A stretch of 6,517 nucleotides of DNA from Myxococcales bacterium (lineage in GTDB: Bacteria > Myxococcota_A > Polyangia > Fen-1088): contig PMZX01000233.1 in assembly GCA_003170035.1 (NCBI GenBank), positions 23,172-29,688 of the forward strand, written 5' to 3'. The position numbers and the translations under genes are program-made. Positions 1 through 6,517 of the stretch are shown here, in pieces. Position 1 is the stretch's first letter. Each line of letters starts with the position of its first letter. The notes under the pieces were generated by a model that was not told where the DNA came from, made no database searches, and saw only the letters and a program-made list of their open reading frames with translations.

Positions 1-3000
1 GCGAAACGCAGAGCCATGTCGGCGTCGTCCAGCACGCGCTCCATCTCAGCCAATGCGTCGGCTTCGCTAGGCGCCAGCTTGAGAATCTCCCGCCAGCGTT
101 CCAGCGCCTCGGCGCGCCGGCCCAGAGGCCCCTGCAGAAGACCAGCGATGGGACGCAACAGATCGATGCGTTCGCGGTCAGAGCCCGCCAGCAAGAGCAG
201 CCGCTCCAGGATCTCGAGGTGCTCGGCTGCCGCCCCCTTGCTGTGATAGAGGCGAGCCAGTGTCTTGAGCGCCTCCGCCTCGTCGGGTGTGTCGTCGAGC
301 ACCGGGCGGATGGTGGCAATCGCCTCGTCCACATCGTGGAGTTCGACTTCCAGAATGGCAACCATGCGGTGGCGCAGCCGATTCCGCGCTGGCGCCTCGA
401 CCGTGTCGGCCCGGCGGCGCAGAAGCTCCACGCGTTCACGCGCCTGGCCCGACTCCTGGAAGATGCGTTCCAGGTTCTCAAAAGCCGCATCCGCCGCTTC
501 ACCCTCGCTGTCGAGCAGGCTGCGGTAGGTGGCCACCGCCGCCGGGAGATCGTGCAGGGAGTTCTCCTCCAGACCAGCGATACGAAGACAAAGAGCGTTC
601 TGCTCGCGATGATCCTCGGCCCATTCACTCCGGCCGCGCAGCACATAGACCAGACCCTGGATGTCCGACGTCTCGAGGTAGAGCGTCTCCAGCGCCGCCG
701 CGGCCGCCGCGCCGGTTCGCGCGTTGCCGATGTCCAGGTCGAGGACACGCCGCCATGTGCGAATGGCCGCGCTGCGATCCGCCAGCGGACCCTGGAAGAG
801 CCGGGCCGCGCGCGAGAGCAGGTCGGCGATTCCGGCGATGTCCGAGGGGTCGCGCTTGCCCGCGAGATCCTGGTAGAGCGCTTGCAGATCGCTCCAGCAT
901 CCCAGAGCACCCGCCAGTCGCTCGGCCTGCACCAGGGCCGTCTCGGACTGTGGGTCACACGCCAGCACCGCACGCCATGTGTCCCAGGCAGCCGCCGGTG
1001 CCTGCAGTTGCTTCTCCTGCACCTCGGCCTTGCGCATCAGCAGGGCAACCGCCGCCGACCCCTCTTGCCCCTCGCGCTCGATGTCGAGGATCTCCACCAG
1101 ACGTGTCCAGTTTTCTGCGGACGCATACAGCGGTTCCAGCATCATGGCTGCGCGCCGCCGCTGTTCCGGATCCTCGAGCACCCGTTCGACCACCGCGGTC
1201 GCCCGAGCATACCCAGGCGTCAGTTCCAAGGCTTCGGCCAGCAGATCGAGCGCCGCACCCGCATCGTTGAAGCGGACGAGTGCGAGCTCGGCCCGGCGCA
1301 GTTTCAGCTCAGGCAGCTCCTCGCGCGCCACGAGATCGGCCTCATGGACGAGAAGGTGATCCAGATCCCGCCAGCGCTCGGCCGCCGCGTAATTTCGTTC
1401 CAGCACACGACACGCGCGCAGGTCCGTCGGATCCAACTGCACGATCCGGCGCAGCACCTCGGTCGTGTGGTCGCGGTCATACAGCAGCGCCTCGTCGATC
1501 TCGACCGCCTGCCACAACAGGGCCAGCCGCTCCTTCACGTCGGGCAGGTTCCGCTCGCGCGCCTCGATCAGATCGCGCAGGGCCCCCCAGCGCTCACCGT
1601 CCCGCACCAGCCGCGCCAGCGCGCGATAGGCCCCCATATGCAGAGGATCTAGTTGCAGGACCGCACGCAGCGCCTCCTCGGCCTCGCTCTTGCGGTCGGG
1701 CTGGCGCTCCTCGACCTCGGCGATGAGCATGAGGATCTCCTGCCGCAGGGAAGGCTCCTCGGCCGTGGTCAGCACCCCCCGCGCGGCCCCGGCGAGCGCC
1801 GGCAGCTTGCCTGCTTCCGCCCCCAGTTCCACCAACCGCTCGCGCACCGACGGGTTGGACGGATCCATCTCGAACACCCGCAGCACCGCACCGAAGGCCG
1901 CCGTCGCATCAGCCAGTGGGCCTTGGTATAGATCCGCCAGCAGTTCCAGTTGCCCTCGCCGCTCGTTCCGATCCGTGGTCACCGACACCAACGCCTCGAG
2001 CATTCCGCCCCACTTGTCGAAGCGTTCGGTCAACTCGTAGTACGGCAGAAGCCGGCCCGCCACCTTGGCAATGTCTTCTTGGCGAACCAAACCTGCGACA
2101 AACAGCCGCTCCAATCCCTCGACCGCCTCGGCCGAGATGGGGTCAGCCTCCAGGACTTGCAGGTACGCATCGGTGGCAGGCGCGGGCTGGGCCAGGGGAG
2201 TTTCCAGCAGCCGCCCCATGCGCAGAAGAACCGCGGCCCGCTCAACGTCAGGGCACAAGCCCACCTGACGGGCGAGAGCCTCGACCAGACCCCGGACGTC
2301 CCCCACCGCATCCAGGACGCGCACCAACTCGCGCAACTGGCGCATGTTCTTCGGCTCGATCTCGCAGGCCTCGCGCAACGTGGCCGCGGCTGCTACGCGG
2401 TCACCCAGACGCTCCTCCTGCATGTGCGCAATCCGCAGCAAGACTTCAGCGCGCTGGGCTGGGTCTTGCAGGCGCGCCTGGCGCATGTGCTGCAAGTCGA
2501 TCAGATCGGCCCAGCGCTCGCTGTTCGTGTAGAACTTGAGCAGGGCATTTTCGGCCTCGTCATCCCCGGGTACCAGGGCCAGGATACGCTGGGCGAATCG
2601 CTTGAGATCATCAGGACGCTTCACCCGCTCGCCGGCGATGAACAAGCACCGGCGCAAAAGGGAGAGTTGCTCCTCCGCATCCGGCCCCTCCGCCGCGCCC
2701 TCATTGTCCAACCGGGCAGCCAGCAATCCCAGTAGCGCCTCCCACTCCTCGGCTGCCTCGCCAATGCGCTCCAGGTCGGCACGCACGTCGGAATCGGTAG
2801 GTGCCAGACGGTAGGCCCGGGCGCACCACTTGAAGGCCAGGGACTTGGATTCCAGCTTCTTCTCGCAGACGAAGCGCGCCCTCTCGAGAACGGCCAGGCT
2901 CTCGCCCACGGAAAGCGCCGGAGCCAACTCGGGACCGAGCAGGATCTCGTAGGTCGCCACCAGGCGGCCCCAGCGCTCGGTCGCCTCATAGAGATCAGCC

Positions 3001-4290
3001 GCGGCCCGCGCCACCACCCGGTTGTCCGGGTCGGTAGCCAGGATGCCCTCGTAGGCCTTGAGCACGCGCTCGGGCTGATTGAGCTTGCCCCCAGCGACGT
3101 CGGCCACGCGACCGAGCAGGCGCGCGCGCACGGCCATGTCGTCGGTGCGTTCCGCGACCTGCGAAAGCACGTCGCACAGCTCTTCCCATGCGCCCCGCCC
3201 CGAATAGAGAGCCTCGAGCGAATCGAAGTCACCCATCTGGGTGTAAGCATCGCGCAGGGCACGCAGAACGCGCGGGTTCTCGCTCTGACTGCGCCGCACG
3301 CGCGAAAGCACCTCGACCGCGGCAGCGGGCGCGCCCAGCTTCTCGAACAAGATGAGGCCACGCTTCTCCAACAGGGCGCACCCTTCGGGCGTCGAATCCC
3401 CCCCTGCTGATTCGGCCAGGCGGCCGAGGATCTCCGCTAGAGCCGGCCAGCGCTTTTCTCGTTCGTAGAGCACGGACAGCGCCACGACCGCGTCGCGATC
3501 CTGAGGAGCGAGTTGCAGCACCTCGTTCCACAGACCGATGGCCTGGCGCAGATCGGCCAGGCGCTCGGCCGCCAAGGTCGCCATCTCGGCCAGGCGTGCT
3601 GGCCGGGCACCCGCGTCCAGGAGGGGAAGCTCGCGGCGCATGAAATCCAACAGCGCACGCCAGGATCGTGCGCGCATATAGATCTCCCGCAACGTGGCCC
3701 GCGCTCTCTCGTCGCTGGGCACCAGCTCGAGCACCTTCTCCAGCGCCGCCACGGCGTTGTGGTGGTTGTTGAACTTGTCCATCCACAACTGCGCCACCCG
3801 GTGGTAGAGCGCCACCTTCTCAGCAGGTTCCGAGCTCGACTGCGCCTGGCGCGCCAGGATATTGGCCAGATCGCCCCAGCGCCCCTGCGCCTGGTAGCGT
3901 TCAGCCAGCGCCGAGAGCGCCTCCGCATGGTCGGCGCGCAGGGCCAAGATGGCCACGTAGGTGTTGACCACCATCACGTCCAGCTTGAGGTGATCGCGGT
4001 AGATGGGAATCATCTCCAGGTAGAGCGCGACCTTCTCGTCCAAGGCATCGGGAGGCAGCGCTTCGCAGCGTTCCTTGAGCAACTCGAGCAGTGCGTTCCA
4101 CTTCTCGGTCTTGGTGTACAGGCGGCGCAAAGCGGTCACCGCTTCGGGCAACCCCGGCTTGAGGCGCCGGAGGGCCTTCCAGGCGTCGACCGCCTTTTCC
4201 AGCAACTGCGGCCGGCGCTCGGCCAACTCGGCCATCTCGACGCCATAGCGCACGCGGGCTTCGGGGTCGGCTTCGGCCTTCTGGGCCTGG
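1..4290 (-). CDS. Giant TPR-repeat protein, main body (3' end outside window)
   Basis: This is the uninterrupted part of a very large tetratricopeptide-repeat protein. I read every codon of this frame from 4289 down to 3 and found no stop, giving 1,429 residues, and the gene continues past the left edge. The sequence is almost entirely paired amphipathic helices with TPR signatures: VLELDP/ILATDP-like turns, A-x-x-x-L-x-x-LY helices, and W-x-x-L motifs such as ERWRDL, ENWTRL, ERWGAL, EEWEAL, GRWGDL and EKWNAL. No catalytic motif, membrane segment or other domain is visible. TPR solenoids generally act as protein-binding scaffolds; the partner here is unknown. It begins mid-gene, after a frameshift at about 4290. 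A gene caller would probably start it at the internal ATG at 4235 (MAELAERR) or the GTG at 4253, but both lie inside a repeat, so neither is likely to be the true start. The real start is at 5356. Similar giant TPR proteins are, to my knowledge, common in Myxococcota. The TPR call is secure; the cellular role is not. Confidence 0.88.
93..4100 (-). repeat. Protein-level array of about 72-residue TPR-pair modules
   Basis: Tryptophan codons of recurring W-x-x-L motifs begin (lowest base) at 93, 621, 894, 1107, 1371, 1587, 2010, 2511, 2742, 2970, 3186, 3447, 3660, 3876 and 4098. Most neighbouring steps are 213-231 bases (71-77 residues), with 216 recurring; three are longer (261-273 bases). The wide gaps at 1587-2010 and 2010-2511 contain units where the W is replaced, by Leu at 1803 (KLPALAG) and by Val at about 2295 (VRGLVEAL), which restores 207-216-base steps on at least one side of each. 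One period equals two TPR hairpins of about 36 residues. The DNA copies are diverged, so this is an old protein repeat and not a recent tandem duplication. Confidence 0.7.
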
Positions 4291-4750
4291 CCCAAGCAGC
4301 GCGAACAGCTGGGGGATCTCGTCGCGCGACAAATGGTACTCTCGGTAGAAGTCGAGCGCCGACGCCACCGCGGGCATAGTCTTGCGGGCCCGACGGAAGC
4401 ACGCCTCGGCCTGGGCGATCTGGTTGAGGCGCTTCCAGTAAAGATCTCACCCAGACGCGATCAGAATGGGGCCCTCGGCCACACCGCGCTTGGCCGCGCG
4501 CAGGGCCGTCCTCGTAGACAGTCACCAACTCGCCCCAGCTTTCGCGTGCGCTCAGGATGCGCGCCACTCCGTGAAGCGCGCGTTCGTGACCGGGAAAAGC
4601 GGCCAGTGCCTCGCGGTAGTGTTCGAATGCCTGGTCGGGGCGGTTCATCTGCTCGGCCAGGCGTCCCGCCGCCGCTCGGGCCGCGGCAAGGTCCTGCGGA
4701 ATTGCCCGCGGCCGCGATCACGCCGCTGGAGATGCTCGGCCAACTCGTCT
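4290..4750 (-). pseudogene. Frameshift-riddled middle segment of the TPR gene
   Basis: This stretch joins the intact N-terminus to the intact body, but its reading frame changes at least six times. Read downstream on the minus strand, I infer an extra base near 4750, a missing base near 4703-4712, an extra base near 4507, an extra base near 4458, a missing base in the A-run at 4440-4442, and an extra base near 4290. Bridging these gives continuous TPR-like sequence of about 153 residues. Its pieces include DELAEHLQRRD, DLAAARAAAGRLAEQ, MNRPDQAFEHYREAL, ESWGELVTVYED, ALRAAKRGVAEGPILI, RLGEIF, YWKRLNQIAQAEACFRRAR and DEIPQLFALL. The pieces keep the same codon style as the flanks, so coding pressure was recent. 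It is either a low-quality patch in the sequence or a genuinely inactivated gene. An ATG at 4648 opens a 170-codon frame down to 4136, but only its first 47 or so codons are in the real frame; the rest is a shadow. Confidence 0.75.
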
Positions 4751-5356
4751 CTGACGGCCGGCTTTGCGGAGCAAACGTTCCAGCAACACATCAGCGCGGC
4801 GCTGGTGGGGATCGAGAGCGAAGCTCCGACGCAAGAAGGCTTCACCTTCGCTGGTAAGCGGGCGGTAACGCAGATACAACTCGCCGGCAGCGGCCAGCAA
4901 AGGAGCACCAGCCGGGCTGTCTCCCGCCTCGTCCGCCTGCCGCACCAGCATGTCTGCCCGTTCTTGCCAGCCGGCTTCCTCCTCTTCGAGCGCCCGCCTG
5001 AACTCGACCGCCGCCGGGTGGTTACGCGCGATCTCCAGCGCCTCGTTCACGCACGCGTGGGCCGGTTCCCACTCACACATCTCACGGTGGAGCAGACGCG
5101 CCTTTTCAACGAACAGGGTCGCGCGGCGAATCGGATCTTGCCCCCAAGCCAACTCCAGGTCGAGCAGGCGCAGACAAGGCTCCACGTTCTCCCGGTCGGT
5201 ATGCCAGGCCCGTTCGGCAGCCAGCGCCACCTGAACAGCGTCGCGCTCAGAAGCCGTCGCATCGCCCGGTTTCATTGCAGCCAGCAGCGCAAGCGCCTGG
5301 CCATCTTCTGGATCCGATCTCAGCGTGGCAAGTGCAGTCGAAAGGTCGTTGTTCAT
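4718..5356 (-). CDS. N-terminal segment of the giant TPR protein
   Basis: The gene starts at the ATG at 5356 (MNNDLSTALATLRSDPEDGQ) and stays in the correct frame for 202 codons to about 4751. A single-base shift then leads into a false tail (RRVGRASPAA) and a TGA at 4718-4720. The nominal product is 212 residues. There is no signal peptide or membrane segment, so the protein is probably cytoplasmic. The helices look TPR-like: RATLFVEKARLLH, ACVNEALEIARNHPAAVEF, an acidic ALEEEEAGW stretch, then LLAAAGELYLRYRPL and SEGEAFLRRSFALDP. The frame stays open upstream as far as 5764, but that extension is Gly/Pro/Arg-rich junk overlapping the divergent gene, so the ATG at 5356 is the best start. The ribosome-binding site is weak: only a GGA lies about 8 bases upstream. 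A candidate promoter sits about 55-80 bases upstream. It belongs with the two segments described downstream of it as one gene. Confidence 0.82.
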   Translation of the reverse strand: MNNDLSTALATLRSDPEDGQALALLAAMKPGDATASERDAVQVALAAERAWHTDRENVEPCLRLLDLELAWGQDPIRRATLFVEKARLLHREMCEWEPAHACVNEALEIARNHPAAVEFRRALEEEEAGWQERADMLVRQADEAGDSPAGAPLLAAAGELYLRYRPLTSEGEAFLRRSFALDPHQRRADVLLERLLRKAGRQRRVGRASPAA

Positions 5357-5410
5357 GTTTGCAATCCAAGCCCCCCCGCCCGGAATGAGCCACTGGTTGG
5401 GCGGCCCTTG

Positions 5411-5438
5411 ACTATAACCTCTTTCGGGTCGCTCCAAA
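5411..5438 (-). promoter_or_regulatory. Candidate sigma70-type promoter for the TPR gene
   Basis: On the minus strand, TATAGT (5416-5411) matches the -10 consensus at five of six positions. It lies 16 bases downstream of TTTGGA (5438-5433), a weak -35 candidate matching three of six. It is an AT-rich island in GC-rich surroundings and would give a leader of roughly 45-50 bases before the ATG at 5356. The -10 element is the persuasive part; the -35 is poor, and preferences in this lineage may differ. Confidence 0.4.
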
Positions 5439-5439
5439 T

Positions 5440-5459
5440 CGGAATCCCGCGAGGTTCCG
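5440..5459. promoter_or_regulatory. 20-base imperfect palindrome, possible operator
   Basis: CGGAATCCCGCGAGGTTCCG reads nearly the same on both strands: 16 of 20 positions are symmetric, with perfect CGGAA/TTCCG arms. It ends one base upstream of the candidate -35 of the TPR gene, a usual place for a dimeric transcription factor to bind. No regulator is encoded in the window, and a chance palindrome is possible in GC-rich DNA. Confidence 0.35.
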
Positions 5460-5560
5460 ACGCGTTTTGCCGCAAGCAGAAATGGTGGGGGTGGCGGCGG
5501 GGCCGGCAAGGGCACACGCGAAGCGCGCGGGCTGGCAAGGGCGGGTGGTAAATCCCGAAG

Positions 5561-5590
5561 CCCCCGAAGGGGGGGCCGGCCACCGGCCCC
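5561..5590 (+). promoter_or_regulatory. Two competing GC hairpins upstream of the lipoprotein gene
   Basis: Hairpin A pairs the five C at 5561-5565 with G at 5569-5573 around a GAA loop. Hairpin B pairs GGGGCCGG (5572-5579) with CCGGCCCC (5583-5590) around a CCA loop, a perfect 8-base stem. They share G bases at 5572-5573, so full-length forms compete. No T-run follows in either direction, so this is not a standard intrinsic terminator. If transcription of the lipoprotein gene starts upstream, both would lie in its leader. Confidence 0.4.
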
Positions 5591-5653
5591 GACCTTTCGC
5601 GATTCCCCCAACCCGCCTCTGTGTGTATGCTGCCACCTGCTTCCCCCCACAAC

Positions 5654-5658
5654 GGAGG
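5654..5658 (+). promoter_or_regulatory. Shine-Dalgarno site of the lipoprotein gene
   Basis: GGAGG lies 8 bases before the ATG at 5667. This good match and ideal spacing choose the ATG at 5667 over the in-frame ATG at 5679 (Met5). Confidence 0.8.
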
Positions 5659-5666
5659 TCCCCATC

Positions 5667-6517
5667 ATGAAACCAGGGATGCATGGCAAGTCTGCTTTTT
5701 CCGCGGCCCTTCTCGGCGCGATGCTTCTACTTCCGGGCTGCGAGAAAAGGGCAGAAGGGCCCAAGCCCTGTTGCGATCAGCCCGACATCCCCGCGAACGT
5801 CGCGAAGTTCAAGATCGTGGCCGACGACGTGACCGGCCCGGGCGACGGCCTGACGGTCATGCTTCGCGCTGGGCTGACCCAGCCTATCAAGCGCGATCAG
5901 GTCTATGGCCCGCTCAAGGTGCTGTACGCCTATGCCATGAAACGTTCGCCTCTTGAGCCTATTCACGTCGAGGGCTGGCTGTACGCCAACGAGAGCAACG
6001 CCCAGGCCGGCGGCGAATCCACGGCTATCGCCAAGGTCATCCGCGAACAGAAAGACCAGGCGCCCCGGTGCGAGAACATGGTCAAGTACGACTTCCCTGA
6101 GCAGGTGGAGCGCGCGTACATCTGGAGCACGCGTGGCGAGCAGGAGCTGCAGGAGGATCTCAACGACACCTGCCACATTGGCGAGAAGAAGAAGGTGGCT
6201 CGCTACGACGAGAAGTTCACCCACAAGACCACTTACAAGCTCGACCCGGCCCATGCGGGGGTCGAGATCACCTATCCCTATCTAGAGATGGGCAAGGACG
6301 AGTACGTGGCCGATCTGAGGCTGAACTCAGCGCTCGCCACTTGGGCCGAGTTCATGACCAGTATGTTCAGCAAGGTCGATGGGCTGAAAGAGCTCGCGTT
6401 CAACGGCCTCTACAAGGATGAGCCGGCTATCAAGATCCGGGTGAGCAGGGACCAGTTCGACAACATCCTGGCGCGCTTGCAGGAACAGATCGCCTCCCAC
6501 GCCGCCTTCACCTTCCA
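5667..6517 (+). CDS. Putative lipoprotein of unknown function (3' end outside window)
   Basis: The gene opens at an ATG with a strong Shine-Dalgarno sequence and stays open to the right edge, giving 283 complete codons. The N-terminus is a lipoprotein signal: a basic start (MKPGMHGK), a hydrophobic stretch (residues 9-22) and a lipobox L-P-G-C with Cys25 as the predicted lipidated residue. Pro at -2 is less usual. Glu26 follows, so by the E. coli Asp+2 rule it would go to the outer membrane. The mature part is soluble and charged. It has a CC pair (35-36), two further Cys (135 and 169) that might form a disulfide, a stretch KFKIVADDV (47-55) followed by DGLTVMLRAGL that looks like beta strands, and a helical end (about 225-283). 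I recognise no known domain. It may be a lineage-specific envelope lipoprotein. It diverges from the TPR gene, and any functional link is inferred from proximity only. Confidence 0.85.
   Translation, partial: MKPGMHGKSAFSAALLGAMLLLPGCEKRAEGPKPCCDQPDIPANVAKFKIVADDVTGPGDGLTVMLRAGLTQPIKRDQVYGPLKVLYAYAMKRSPLEPIHVEGWLYANESNAQAGGESTAIAKVIREQKDQAPRCENMVKYDFPEQVERAYIWSTRGEQELQEDLNDTCHIGEKKKVARYDEKFTHKTTYKLDPAHAGVEITYPYLEMGKDEYVADLRLNSALATWAEFMTSMFSKVDGLKELAFNGLYKDEPAIKIRVSRDQFDNILARLQEQIASHAAFTF

Larger units (their letters stand above)
5357..5666. other. Divergent intergenic region, 310 bases
   Basis: This spacer separates the starts of two genes transcribed away from each other. From left to right it holds a C-run (5371-5377), a candidate minus-strand promoter, a 20-base imperfect palindrome, a G-rich stretch (about 5486-5502) with a near-repeated 12-mer, two GC hairpins and a Shine-Dalgarno sequence. 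Open frames that cross it are rich in Pro, Arg, Ala and Gly and show no domain, so I see no gene in it. Confidence 0.75.

Noticed and set aside
219..1652. 477-codon plus-strand open frame
   Set aside because: It lies antisense to the TPR body. Its product is Arg/Gln/His-rich without a domain, while the minus strand gives clean TPR repeats. Long antisense frames are expected opposite GC-rich genes.
1950..2735. 261-codon plus-strand open frame
   Set aside because: Shadow of the TPR gene; low-complexity product with no recognisable fold.
3513..4379. 288-codon plus-strand open frame
   Set aside because: Shadow of the TPR gene, in the same antisense register as the other long plus-strand frames.
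4290..4750. Programmed ribosomal frameshifting
   Set aside because: Six shifts in mixed directions within 461 bases, without slippery heptamers, do not fit any known programmed frameshift.
4466..5551. 361-codon plus-strand open frame crossing the frameshift zone and the spacer
   Set aside because: It is antisense to the TPR N-terminus and runs into the intergenic region. The product is Arg/Ser-rich with no domain, whereas the minus strand shows TPR-like helices.
5560..5590. Intrinsic terminator
   Set aside because: The hairpins lack a following T-run on either strand, and no gene ends here; both neighbours start here.
5357..5764. N-terminal extension of the TPR gene to a further upstream ATG
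   Set aside because: The extension is Pro/Gly/Arg-rich, would overlap the divergent lipoprotein gene, and the sequence becomes protein-like only at MNNDLSTAL.
5727..6254. 175-codon minus-strand frame with hydrophobic leucine-rich stretches
   Set aside because: It is antisense to the lipoprotein gene, which has a strong ribosome-binding site, a lipobox and natural composition. The Leu/Val richness follows from complementing Gln, Glu and Asp codons.

Overview
The window is strongly GC-rich, with dense coding, G/C-ending codons and long spurious open frames opposite the real gene. It looks like a chromosomal piece of a high-GC Gram-negative bacterium. A giant tetratricopeptide-repeat (TPR) protein with recurring ERWxxL-type units, next to an unrecognised lipoprotein, is most reminiscent of Myxococcota or a related former deltaproteobacterial lineage. 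That assignment is inference from protein style; there is no rRNA or marker gene here.

Layout: positions 1-5356 are one very large minus-strand gene. It starts at an ATG at 5356 and runs off the left edge without a stop. It encodes a TPR solenoid, about 1,784 residues inside the window, built from roughly 72-residue modules (two TPR hairpins each) that usually carry a W-x-x-L motif. About 4.29 kb of the body (4289 down to 3) is perfectly open, and so are the first 202 codons. The 461 bases between them (about 4290-4750) carry at least six single-base indels and an in-frame TGA, although the translated pieces still join into convincing TPR sequence. A local sequencing or assembly problem is the most economical reading; a recently broken gene is the alternative. 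I list the gene as three segments (body, broken middle, N-terminus), but they are one locus.

Positions 5357-5666 are a 310-base divergent intergenic region. On the TPR side it holds a candidate promoter and, just upstream of that, a 20-base imperfect palindrome. On the other side it holds two GC hairpins that compete for the same G-run, then a clear Shine-Dalgarno sequence.

Positions 5667-6517 are the start of a plus-strand lipoprotein gene (lipobox ending at Cys25) that runs off the right edge. I do not recognise its family. The two genes diverge from a shared control region, so co-regulation is possible. A partnership between a TPR scaffold and an envelope lipoprotein is only a suggestion from proximity. 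I see no RNA genes, mobile elements, CRISPR arrays or phage features.
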